A stretch of DNA of 64,000 nucleotides from Cunninghamella blakesleeana. Taxonomy: Eukaryota > Mucoromycota > Mucoromycetes > Mucorales > Cunninghamellaceae. The stretch lies in assembly GCA_017871115.1 (NCBI GenBank), contig JAFCIZ010000011.1, positions 823,501 through 887,500 of the forward strand. Direction: 5' to 3'. The notes beneath the pieces were generated by a model. The model worked only from the letters and a program-made list of their open reading frames with translations, was not told where the DNA came from and did not search any database. Below, piece after piece: positions 48,328 through 59,970 of the stretch (within the stretch, counting starts at the first letter, position 1; each line of letters begins with the position of its first letter). The position numbers and the translations under genes were made by a program.

Positions 48328-49901
48328 AATAATTATAATAAATTAATTATTCATATAAATATATATTTTATTATATTATTCTATATTATATTTATACATC
48401 TGTAGCTTCTCCTAATTATAATATTGATTGACTTAAGTAAAAATACATGTTTGGCCTTCTACATGGTGAATATATATATGTATATATATTATTTATTTAT
48501 TTGAATGATGTTTAATGAATATTTAATTTAATACATAAAAAATATCTTTTATGTACTGATTATTTTTTATATTTATTTAATTTTGAAGGTGGCATAATAA
48601 ACAAATAAAAAAAAATGATTGTTACATTTCACTATTTTTTTTAATAAATGATAAACATATCAGGCTTTCTTATTAAATAGGAAAGAAATTAAAAAAACTA
48701 TAATGGTTATTTATTACTTTTAATAGTTATTCAATAAAAAATAAATGACTAGCCTTAACCATATGAACTACACACACATAATAAATAAAAGCACAATATT
48801 ATTTGAAAAAATGAATTGTGTGTGAGAGAAAGTGTTTATTTGTTTTTGTTAAGGGGAGATGGGAAAAAAAAATATAAAAAAAGTACAAGATGAATTGAAA
48901 TATACTTTACGATTAAATATTATTATTTTTATTTTGTATTACGTGCTTTATTATACGTACTTGTACACACTTTTTCATCATAGTGTTTTTTATTACAGAA
49001 CTACTTGTATACTTTATATGTATATGTACATGCGTACGTGTATGTATACTATTTATTAAATATGTAAAAAAATGTACATATAAATGAAAAAGGATTTAAC
49101 TTTTTTATTTTTTGGAAAAAAATGGACAGATATTGAAAAAAATATTTCAGGCTTTTTCTTTCTTTCTTTCTTTCTCCAATGTTGATCCTCCTAAATATTA
49201 TACCCACTTTTTATCATTTTAATTTTCCAAAAGATTAGATTTGTTTATCTTTTCATTTATTTATATCCCCAATTCTTTAAGTGGGGTATAGACGATAATT
49301 TTGGTGAAATTACCATTTGCGGTCATTGAATAATGACAATATCAGAATGACCTAAATAAGGTAATGCATTTCCAGCAGTGACTTTTTCGTTTATTATTAT
49401 TACAATTATCATTATATATTAATATTAATTTCAACATTACTGTTGGTACATATATATTATATACTTATATATATCACATATATATATATATATAAATGGT
49501 ATATATATGATGTATTATTATTTTTATTGTGAGATATAAATATATGATACACAAAACTTTAATGTTGTGGGTAAAAATAAAAGAGTAGATGGTGAAAAAT
49601 GCGGGGTATATAATAGACGATTATAATTTTTTTATTTTCACATGTAAATTTCAATTTTTATTAGAAAGCAGGTGAGCGTCATTGTTGTAGAAATATGCCT
49701 TGAGTTTAAGTAAATCAAGCTATATTTTTTTATAAAGGTTAAAAAGCAGCTAATGGCACGTGTAAAAAAAAGTCTCTCTCTCCTTCTCTTTTTTTTATAT
49801 ATTTATATTTTACACTTTTTTTTTCCTTCTATCTCTTTTTTTTTCTTTCTCTCTCATTAACTCTCCCCTACTCTTTTTTATATATACACAATTTTCCTAT
49901 A
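48328..49901. other. Intergenic, bromodomain-kinase to acyl-CoA dehydrogenase
   Basis: 1.57 kb, mostly very AT-rich. A more complex patch at about 49265-49385 reads on the minus strand as VTAGNALPYLGHSDIVIIQ then a stop, possibly a gene relic. The last 130 bp are the pyrimidine-rich leader of the next gene (CT-rich from about 49771). Confidence 0.5.
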
Positions 49902-51273
49902 ATGTCTAAGAATTTCACCGTAGAAGAAGTTGCTAAACATACTTCAGACAACGATTGGTAATAATAAAAATAATACTGGAATAATATAATAGAAAAATGC
50001 GACATTCCTATATTTATATATTTACATAAATATATATATATATATATATATATACATAGTTGGATTATTATTCATGATGGTGTTTATGATCTCACCAAAT
50101 TCTTAGCTGATCACCCAGGAGGTAAAAAAATTTTATTAAAGAATGCAGGTACTGATGCCACCAAGAAGTTTGACTCCTTCCATAATATTGCTACTTTACA
50201 TAAATTGGGTGCTCAATACTTAATTGGTAAAGTTGGAACTGGTGAAGCTGAAGCTGAAGCTGAAGAAGAAATTGAAGATAGCAATCCTTTAGTTGTTGGT
50301 AAACCCTTTGGTGAAATGGTTCCTTATGGTGACCCTATGTGGTATCAAGATTGGTATAGGTAATGATTTATTATATAAATATACTTGTAGAAATATTTGG
50401 AAGAGAGTTTGACATGTGATACTTTTTTTTTAAAAAAAAAAATGATACGATACAATTGATTCATTTCTTTTTTTTTTTTTCAATTATTATTTTTATATAT
50501 TTATAATAGTCCTTTCTATAATGATTCTCACCGTGCTGTACGTAAAGCTGTACGTGAATTTGTTGATAAAGAAATTACACCTTTCTGTCATGAATGGGAT
50601 GAAGCCAAAAAATTACCTCGTGAACTTTACATCAAGGCCGCTAAAGCTGGTATTTTAGCTGGTTGTATTGCTGAAGTAGAAGATGAAAGTTTAATTCCTT
50701 ACCCAATGCCTGGTGGTGTTCCATATAAAGAATTCGATGCCTTCCATCGTTTAATTGTTTTGGATGAATTATCCCGTTGTGGCTCTGGTGGTGTTACCTG
50801 GGGTTTAGTTGGTGGTTTAGGTATTGGTATTGGTCCCATTGTCCACTTTGCTAATAAGGAAATTCAAGGTAGAGTGGTAAAAGATTGCTTATCTGGTACA
50901 AAGAACATTTGTTTAGCCATTACTGAACCTACCGGTGGTTCTGATGTTGCTGGTTTGATTACAGAAGCTAAAGATATGGGAGACCACTTCCTTGTTAATG
51001 GTGAAAAGAAATGGATCACCAACGGCACCTTTGCCGATTTCTTTACTGTCGCTGTTCGTACTGGTAAACCCGGTTTTGGTGGTATTTCTTTCCTTTTAAT
51101 TGAACGTGGTATGCCTGGTGTTACTACACGTCAAATGAACTGTTCTGGTGTCTGGTCTTCTGGTACTGCTTATATTACCTTTGAAGATGTTAAGGTTCCT
51201 AAATCCAATGTTATCGGTAAAGTTGACAAAGGTTTCAAATACATCATGCAAAGTAAGTATTAATCATTTTTTG

Positions 51274-51321
<48 letters not shown>

Positions 51322-51899
51322 AGTAATGTTAAGAACATTGATAATATACATAAATGTATATAATGTTTAATTATTCAACTGTATACTAATCTTTTTTTTA
51401 AAAAATAATAATAATAGATTTCAATCCTGAACGTATTGGTTGTATTATTCAAGCTAACCGATTTGCTCGTATGTGTATTGAAGAATGTATTAAATATGGT
51501 AATAAACGTGAAACCTTTGGTAAGAAATTGATTGATCACCCTGTTATTCGTAACAAGTTGGCCCATATGATTCGTAAAGTAGAAGCTACACATGCTTGGT
51601 TAGAAGCCTTAGTATACCAATCTACCAAGATGGATCCTAATTTACAAGCTGTCAGATTAGGAGGTCCTATTGCTTTATGTAAAGCCCAAGCTTCTCGTAC
51701 CTTTGAATATTGCGCTCGTGAAGCTGCTCAAATCTTTGGTGGTTTAGCTTATACCCGTGGTGGTCAAGGTGAAAAAGTAGAACGTTTATACCGTGAAGTA
51801 CGTGCTTTTGCTATTCCCGGTGGTTCTGAAGAAATTATGCTTGACCTTGGTATTAGACAATCTATTAAGGTTGGTCAATTCATGGGTGCCAAAATGTAA
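49902..51899 (+). CDS. Cytochrome b5-acyl-CoA dehydrogenase fusion
   Basis: Four exons (49902-49957, 50060-50359, 50510-51252, 51418-51899), 526 aa. Residues about 1-80 are a cytochrome b5 domain: FTVEEVAKHTSDNDCWIIIH, DGVYDLTKFLADHPGGKKIL with the first heme His in HPGG, and the second in DSFHNIATLHKLG. The acyl-CoA dehydrogenase begins at about 120 (FYNDSHRAVRKAVREFVDKE). FAD-binding signatures are CLAITEPTGGSDVAGL and GEKKWITNGTFADFF; the C-terminal domain has YGNKRETFGKKLIDHPVI and EAAQIFGGLAYTRGG. The usual medium-chain catalytic Glu site reads IPGGSEE, while a Glu is present in NPERIGC on helix G, as in isovaleryl- and long-chain enzymes. The b5 domain may pass electrons or target the enzyme. 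No mitochondrial presequence; no clear peroxisomal tail (ends GAKM). Codons are well-expressed type. Confidence 0.93.
51274..51320. repeat. Poly(A) tract, about 47 nt, in an intron
   Basis: Longest homopolymer in the window, in the last intron of the cytochrome b5-acyl-CoA dehydrogenase gene, 20 nt after the donor. Confidence 0.9.
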
Positions 51900-53211
51900 A
51901 TAGCTTAGTATTATTATTTTTTCTTTACTATTATAATTATTATACTTTATTGTATTTTTTTAAAAAAATAAAAATGAAATAAAAATGAAATAAAAATGAA
52001 ATAAACATATTTTATTATGACTGAGAAAAAAAAATGGAATTATCATTATAGTTAATTGCTACTAGAAATGTCAAAATTTGATTGATCAAGAGTTTTATTT
52101 TATTTTTTTAAATAAAACATCAATCTATTACTCAGTACTTTACATAAATAATTCTCACAATTTAGCACATGAACAATCAGCGATTATAAAATGGCTTTTT
52201 TTTTTTGTTTTTTTTTTTTTGTTTATATATTTTGTTATTCGATCAATTTCATAAATGCCGGATGAATATATCAAATAAGGTATATCAATTCGGTGGTTGC
52301 ATTAAAAAGGAGAGAATGTATCACCAGCTAGTTTTAATTCATTTAAATAGTAATAAAAATGAAAAATATTCTTTCTTTTTTCTTTTTTCTTTCCTTTTTC
52401 TTTATTTTAATTTCCAAGATATATAAAAAATAAAACTCACCTTCCTCTATTGAACAGTTACAAATAAAAGGATTTTGCTTTTTCCTCCTTCTTTCTCTAT
52501 GTAAGTTTTTAAATATAAAAATAAAAAGAATGAAATATAACTTTTAATATCATTTATGTTTATTTTATTTTACTTATATTATTATAGATGTTAAGCACAT
52601 GAAATGCCGAGGAAGGTGATAAGAGAAAGATGGAGGGAGAAGAGAGAGAGAGAAAGAGAAAGAGAGAAAATGATATACTAGATAGAGAAAGTTTAAGGAA
52701 TTAAACCTATCCCTTTCTTTCTCTATCTGTGTGTGTATGTTTTTAGTAGAGTAATAAATATGGTAATTCAAGGTAACTAATAAAAACACGCTATTTGTTT
52801 ATTTATTTTTTATATCAATTAATCATTTAAAATTTTAAAATACATAGATAAATTCAACAAGGAACATTTTGTTTGGTGCTGATCTATTGGCTAATAGCGC
52901 CTTGGAATTTACATTATAATAATAATAATTTTAATTGGCCATAGTTATTACAAAAGCATAATTACTCAATAAAAAAAAAAGAATAGTGTTATTTTAATTA
53001 TGTGTTAGTTTTTATTATTCTCTTTTTTTTTGCAAGCGCCATGCTTTTATTGAGTAAAACATGAATTGATCAAGTGAACAAAATTTAAAACCTAGCTCAA
53101 TGCTTAAAATAAAAAAATTCTGTACTTAAAAACCGTTTCAACCTATTTTTGAAAAAAACTTTCTTTCCCATTATTTTTCCTTTATATTATATTTGTATAT
53201 CGCTTATTATA
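51900..53211. other. Intergenic, acyl-CoA dehydrogenase to isoaspartate methyltransferase
   Basis: 1.3 kb AT-rich. Notable: three copies of AAAAATGAAATA just after the upstream stop (about 51968-52004), a purine-rich GA tract at about 52632-52668, and ATTGGCTA (reverse CCAAT) at about 52887. No gene seen. Confidence 0.5.
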
Positions 53212-53704
53212 ATGGCTTGGGCTTGCAGTGGTAAAAATAAAAAAATTATATTTTATAAATCTATTTATCTTTCTATATATTAATATGTGTATATGTGTAT
53301 ATGTTTTTATAGGATTGTCTAATATTGAACTTATCTCTAATTTAAAACAGGCTGGTATCATTAAAAGTAATAGAGTATTCCAAGCAATGTCCGCAATTGA
53401 TAGAAAGGATTATTGTGAATATTCTCCTTATCAAGATAGTCCTCAAACTATTGGTTATGGAGTTACTATATCTGCTCCGTAAGTTTATTATTGTAATTTT
53501 TTATTATGTTTATATACAACATAATACATGCCAGGTTTATGGATAATTTATTCACATTAAAGTTTATTGTTATTATTATTATTTATACTATAGTCATATG
53601 CATGGTTATGCCCTTGAACAACTAGAAGAGTTTCTTCAACCTGGAATGAAGGGTAATATTTATTTTATATATTATAAAATTCATAATATAATTAAATAAT
53701 TATT

Positions 53705-53735
<31 letters not shown>

Positions 53736-54525
53736 AATTCATGTATATATTTTTAGTATTGGATGTTGGATCAGGGTCAGGCTATTTGACCGCGTGTATG
53801 GCAGAAATGGTAATAATAATAATAATAGTTGTAATGAATGGCCAAAATAAAGCAATACGCATACTGTACTTTCTTTTTATGAATTAGGAATGGCTAAGAA
53901 TTGTATACGATATTTTTTTCATTTTTCATTTTTATATTAGGTAGGACCTAATGGTAGAGCAATTGGCATTGAACATATATCAGAATTAGTAGACTATTCT
54001 ATTAAAAATGTAAAAAAACACCATAGTGATTGGATTGATTCTGGTCGAATTAAATTTGTAGTTGGTGATGGTAGACTAGGTTATACTGAAGATGCTAAAT
54101 ATGATTGCATGTAAGTATGTTTATATAAAATAAAATAGCATCATTAATAATAATAAAAATAGACAATTATTAACATACAAGCATAAATGTAATTATAAAT
54201 ATAAAGACATGTAGGTGCTGCTTCTCCAAAAAAACCGACTGAACTAATTGAACAATTGAAATCACCTGGAAGGTAATAATAAGCATATAGATAAATAAAT
54301 ATAGATTTATGCAAAAATTAAGGAAAAATTAAATAATATATTTATATATATATATATATATATACATGCCTTAGATTATTTGTACCTGTGGGGCAATATC
54401 AACAAAATATTATAGTCTATGATAAAAAAGAAGACGGTACAGTCGAAGAGCAAAAAATTATGGGTGTTATATATGTACCTCTCACAGATGCTGATAAACA
54501 ACGAGGAACGAATCATTCTTATTAA
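53212..54525 (+). CDS. PCMT1: Protein-L-isoaspartate O-methyltransferase
   Basis: Seven exons (53212-53230, 53313-53478, 53594-53652, 53757-53809, 53941-54110, 54207-54272, 54375-54525) give 227 aa, the normal eukaryotic PIMT length. It methylates L-isoaspartyl residues with S-adenosylmethionine, starting repair of aged proteins. Start MAWACSGLSNIELISNLKQ is near-identical in kind to animal PCMT1. Substrate-side motif: [20 protein letters not shown]. SAM motif I: VLDVGSGSGYLTACMAEMVG. Post-I: RAIGIEHISELVDYS. Motif II/III: YDCIHVGAASPKKPTELIEQ, then GRLFVPVGQ and DKKEDGTVEEQKIMGVIYVP. The motif-bearing exons join only with the stated splice sites, including AT|ACATGTAGG for exon 6. Cytosolic. 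Confidence 0.95.
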
Positions 54526-54547
54526 ATACTTAATTCAGATATATCTC

Positions 54548-54580
<33 letters not shown>

Positions 54581-56521
54581 GTTTTAAAAAAAAAATTAAT
54601 ATAGCTTAATAATATCACAAAAAAAAAAAATGCATTTTTTCTATAACCCTAATAATCAAATATTTTTTTTTTCTTTTAATGAAAATAACTATATCAAATA
54701 AATTTATTATTAATAATAGTATCATTCTAATCATAAAATAAATAGTGAATTAATTATAATATTTTTATTTATTTATTTAATAAATAAATGCAAAAAAATA
54801 ACTTGTGATTTCATCCTTCAAAAATAGTTTCTTGTTAGTGCCTACAATAAATGATTTTTATAATAAATATATTCAGAAAGGAAAGGGAAATTTGAAAATT
54901 AGCCATCACTTTCTTAAAGCTTTTTTTTTTTTTTTTTTTTTTTTTTGCTTTTTGATGCTCATTTTTTTTTTATAGTGAAATATATAATAGAATATACGTA
55001 TATAAAATAAATGTATCTATTCAACTAATTTAAACATTAATATGGTATAATTTAACTATATAACATTATAACAAAATTTTACCAATTTAAAATTGGAAAC
55101 TTCCAACATTTTTTTAATAAAGAATAAGAGTTTTCAATTACATTTTTCAAATACTTATTATTATTTAATGTATTAATAAAACAATGTCATTTTGTTTTTT
55201 TAATCATGGAATTCTAATCCATACCTTAAAATAAATAAATTTATAATAAAAACATAGAAGAATTAATGTATAAAAACTAGCCACAAGATTTTTTTTTTTT
55301 TGAATTTTTTAAAAACTTGATGGATCATACACCTATTTTTTGGGTGTAGATATTTTTTGCTTTTTTATAGTAAGGTCCATAACAGAATATAGGTATTAAA
55401 AACAGGTAGAAATATACAATCTTTTTAAAGTGTATTTATTATTAATCAATTATAAAAATTATAACTTATTTTACATAAAAGTTATGTACCATGCTATTTT
55501 TAATAGTAAAAGTGAAGTTTTAAATAGTTTATGTGGATAATTTACCACTATTATCCTTAAAAATGTGTTTCTAAGTTTAATATGCATGATCGTCTTATGA
55601 AAATCAATCAATATATCATGGTTGATTATTTAATAGACCTATTAAGATTTTTGAGTTAATGGTAAAATATATTCAAATTTTTAAAATACCTTTATTGAGA
55701 GATATTTTTCTATTTAATTATGACTTCAATATTCTTATTTTTTTGTTCATATTGTATAAATCTTATATAAAAGAGTAAATAGATAAAAAAGGATGATAAT
55801 AATTGGTTAATCATTGTATTATTTATGAAATATCCAATGTTATATAATTACATATAACTTAGATGCTGAAATTAAATTTTGTTGTTGAATATATTTTAAA
55901 AGGTTCTAATCCACTTTTTCTAAATATACTAGTTATATAATTGTGTGTTCTGGTTGGGTTTATTAATAGTATAAGAACAGCTGTCCTAGACAATAGAATA
56001 AACGAATATATAACAATTGAAGTGAATTAGCAATTGTTCTGGCAATCATTAATAATAAAAATAATAATAATAATAAAAATACTATGGTATAATTACTCAA
56101 CTTACAAGTGACCAATATGTAGTTCTAGGTATAGTAATCCATTTGTATTTATAACTGAGTTCTGGAAATCGTAGAATGCTCTTGATACTGTGAATCCATC
56201 TATTATATATGGAGACGCTTTTTATATTGTTAATGTTATTTAAAAATTACTTTTTTACCCCAATCAACACCGTGGATTATTACTATAACAGCATCAATTC
56301 TTTTTTTATAATCCTTGATAACTACTTTTACTATGCAATTCTACTCAAATATATCCAACAGTTCATATAAAACATAACTTGTAATTGTAATATTGAAATT
56401 ATACTTTTATGTAAAATTTAAAACTCCACATTTTTTTAAAAAAAAAAATGGCATGCAACCTTTTTTTCTTTTCCTTTTCGTTTCAAAACTATTTTTTGTA
56501 TATACTTATATATATGTATAT
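54526..56521. other. Long AT-rich intergenic region
   Basis: 2 kb, the largest spacer here, with T26 at about 54921-54946 and T7A11 at 56431-56448. A minus-strand coding relic is possible at 56102-56335. Nothing else seen. Confidence 0.5.
56102..56335 (-). pseudogene. Possible gene relic
   Basis: Minus-strand reading gives KDYKKRIDAVIVIIHGVDWG then a stop, and after a frame change ASPYIIDGFTVSRAFYDFQN and NTNGLLYLELHIGHL then a stop. The composition is more protein-like than surrounding frames but no family is recognised. Weak. Confidence 0.25.
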
Positions 56522-59195
56522 ATGCTAGCTTCTTTATTAAAAATTGAAGCATTATTAAAGTGTAATATATGGTAAGTTAAAAAAATGATATACATATATT
56601 CTCATAGATATACTTATAAAAATGAAAAATCATAGTAACTAAAATTTATAATTAATATTTATTATATTAGTGGGAACCTGTTACGATCAACAAGAACTCT
56701 AACAGAATGTAACCATCGATATTGCGAGTAAGTAATAGTTACGTTATACACATATACTAATTAAAAAAGATATGGAAGTATAACTCAATAAAATATTTCT
56801 TATAAATAAAAAAAGGAATTGTATTTATGATCGATTAGGTACAGAAGGAAAATGTCCTCTATGTCATTTACCTGCTATAGTCAAAAATTTACGTAAGGAT
56901 CCAAAGAATGATACCCTTGTTACTTGTGTTAAAAAATTAAAGCAACTTATTATCGAAAAAATGGATAAAGAGGAAGAAGAAAGTTATGATTCTACCTCAC
57001 TACAAATGACAGCTACTTTTGATACTTCGACACGTAATTATCGTAAACAGCAACAATTTATGGATCAAAATAGCTACTCTTTAAATCAATTGGATAAATT
57101 ATCTCAAGACTACCAATGTATGAATGATAGTGATGATAATGATGATAATAGTAATGCCAATATTTTAAATTCATTGATATACACTACTACACCTGACAAT
57201 AATAACGATAATCATCTGTCTCAGCAAAATAATCACCTTTCAACAACTCCCGTAATAAATGATTCAAAAAAAGAAAATGAAAATAATAATAACCTACATT
57301 TGAAAAACAAACAGTTTTTTACCAATAATAAATACGATAGGTCAACAACTGGTATAAACCATTACCATCATTTATTGAAAGAGAAACAATCACAATCACA
57401 ACAACTTCAAATACAACAAAAACCAATAAAAGAAAACATTATTACAGATGATTTACTTTTGCAGTTAAGATATAATGACAAAAATGCTCTTGATTATGAT
57501 GGCTATAATAAGTCAAGTAATAATAACCACAGTAGTAGCGCAGGACAAGGAAATGAAGATAAACATCAATTTAACAATCCACAACGAAAACATGAACACC
57601 ATGGTACAACTGAAGAAAATGTTGAAAACCTACTTTTGGAAATGGAAATCAATGAAGATATCAATGATAGTGATGATGACGATAAAAATAAAATAAGCAT
57701 ATGCAATGGTTTTTCAACTATAAAAAATACATTACAACAATCAACTCAATTAAATAATAACCTGAAAAAAGAAAATGGTGGTAATAATAAAAATAGAAAA
57801 CAATCATGTACTAGTGTAGATGATTTATTGATGGCAATGGAATCTGAAGAAGCTGCAATAGATGATGAAGAGGAGGATGGAGAAGATAGGGGTGGTAATA
57901 ATACAACCTCCCATGAACCAATATTGATTTCGACCGGTAACATTTCAAAAATGATAACAACAACTAAATACAATAACAATAGCATTGATACAACTGACAA
58001 TATACACACAAAATACGAAAAGAAAGTAGATAAGCATCATTCACTACCATCACCCGCTAGTAAACGTAGGAAACTTACTTTTAATGAATCTATACCTCAT
58101 GTAAAATAATATGATTTTTTTAAAAAAAAGAAAGTAATATACTCTTAAAATTATGATAATAATATTATATATATTCCGTTTATAGGATGACAAGTTGAAA
58201 GATAATGATCCGATGCTACTTTCTAGAATAGAGAAGTGGGAATGCACTTTTTGTAAATTTATGAATAATATGGATCAAGAAATATGCGTCATTTGTAGAT
58301 ATAAACCAAGTAATAGAAATGGATTGATAGGTCATTATAATTATAGCTCTTTAAAGCAATCTCTACAACAACAATCTACAATTCCAAATATCATCGATAC
58401 ATCTCCAGTTTTTATACCAGCCACCATAGAGATAACAGCATCACAAGCTCAAACGTCACAATATCTAAATCAGACTATAAGCATTATGTCTACTGCATTA
58501 AATAAAAATGATTCCATATCTATCGATTCAGCCATGACAAAGGTGATTGATTTGAATTTAAAATTAGAAATATGTTCAAATATTAGAGATATAGATCAAG
58601 TCACTCATTTAATCACAAGTATTAATTCTGATGGATTATGTACTAGAACATCAAAATATTTAATTGGTATCATCACTGGCAAATGGATAGTTGACACTTC
58701 ATGTAAAAATAAAATAAAAAGAGCAAGAAAAAGAAATAGTATTACAAATATATAACTAAAATATACTTATATATATATAATATTCTAATATCTAATAAAG
58801 GGCTTTTAACTAGTATTCAAGCTGGCTATTGGTTACCAGAACAAGATTATGAAGTACGTGGAGATAAAATGTTAGGATATACAAATGGACCAAAGCGTGG
58901 ACGTGAACGTGATTTAAGCCAACCTTTTTTTCACGATCGGCAATTCTTTTTTTATGGTGATTATCCTTCGAAAGATAAATTATTATTAATGCAGCTGGTT
59001 ACAGCGGGTGGTGGTACTATTTATTCAAGAAGACCTTCGGAAAAAAAGAAAGACGCTGTCATTATCATTATACCTTCGATCTCAGTTTTACTTAAAAAAA
59101 ACAAATCGACAGTTTGGTTAAACCATTGTAAATATGTTAAAGATCGCGATTGGTTAATTGAAACAGTAGCTCGTGGAGTTCCCTTAGATATTTAG
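56522..59195 (+). CDS. BARD1/BRCA1-like: BRCA1/BARD1-family protein: RING, RanBP2-type zinc finger, tandem BRCT
   Basis: Five exons (56522-56571, 56671-56727, 56816-58100, 58186-58702, 58801-59195), 767 aa. The N-terminal C3HC4 RING is assembled across exons 1-3: LLKCNICGNLL, ECNHRYCENC, KCPLCHLPA, followed by a BARD1-like helix (NDTLVTCVKKLKQLI). Residues about 90-460 are Asn/Gln-rich and acidic with an NLS-like SKRRKL. Then a RanBP2/NZF finger (WECTFCKFMNNMDQEICVIC). BRCT1 includes LCTRTSKYLIGIITGKWIVD and WLLTSIQAGYWLPEQDYEVR, the latter continuing GDKMLGYTNGPKRGRE, which mirrors the BRCA1 BRCT linker. BRCT2 contains LLMQLVTAGGGTIYSRRP, which mirrors BARD1, and the end DWLIETVARGVPLDI also resembles BARD1. 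Family role: nuclear ubiquitin ligase in homologous recombination. Animal BARD1 has ankyrins where this protein has the finger. Confidence 0.88.
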
Positions 59196-59970
59196 TTTAT
59201 AGGTTTAAACATACATATATACAATCACTTGACAATTTTTTTCAATTTATTAATATTATTCGTATTATATATCAAAAAAGAAAATAACAATTGTAAGCTA
59301 TTATTAGCTAAGCAGATTTTGATTTATTATATAAACGTAAAGATATTTAATGATCCATAATTGTGAGATTTCCTTTTGGGGTACCGTTTATAGAAAAATA
59401 AAAATTATAATATATATAATAGAAAATATCAGTACATATTCTTTCTCTACCGTTACTGCCTCTTCTTACTAATCACATGTACTAATACATAACTAGAAAG
59501 TCGAATCTAGTCCTTATACAGCATAATATATTTGTTTTTCTAATTTTATAAATAGACGCATGAAAATTTATTATATGAAATATATATATTTATATATAAT
59601 AAAATTTGTTTTTTACAAAAACAATAAATATTTTTTTTATTTAAATATATAATAAAATAGAGAAATAATAATAAATAAAATAATAATAAAAATGAAATAT
59701 ATAAAACAATATACTAATAAATTTATATATAAATATATCAAAAATGAGATTTAAAGAAAAAGTAAAAAAAATAAAATTCACTGCCATGATTTATTTTTTT
59801 GTTTTTTTTTCCTTGATATAAATATATAAAATAGAAAAATGAAAAATGCAAAAATTAAAAAGTAAAAAAGTAAAAAGAGAATAAAAAATTATAATAATAA
59901 AAAAAATAGAAATATAATAATAAATATTATTTTAAAATACCCTTACAATAAAATAACACTAATAATATAT
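59196..59970. other. Convergent 3' intergenic region
   Basis: Very AT-rich spacer between the 3' ends of the BRCT protein (plus) and URA2 (minus). A and T runs only; no gene seen. Confidence 0.6.

Noticed and set aside
48859..49059. 66-codon plus-strand frame
   Set aside because: Tyr/Ile/Leu-rich text from TAT/ATT sequence with no motif.
56393..56521. Upstream in-frame ATG for the BRCT protein
   Set aside because: The extra residues come from AT-rich leader with T7A11; RING proteins of this family begin shortly before the RING.
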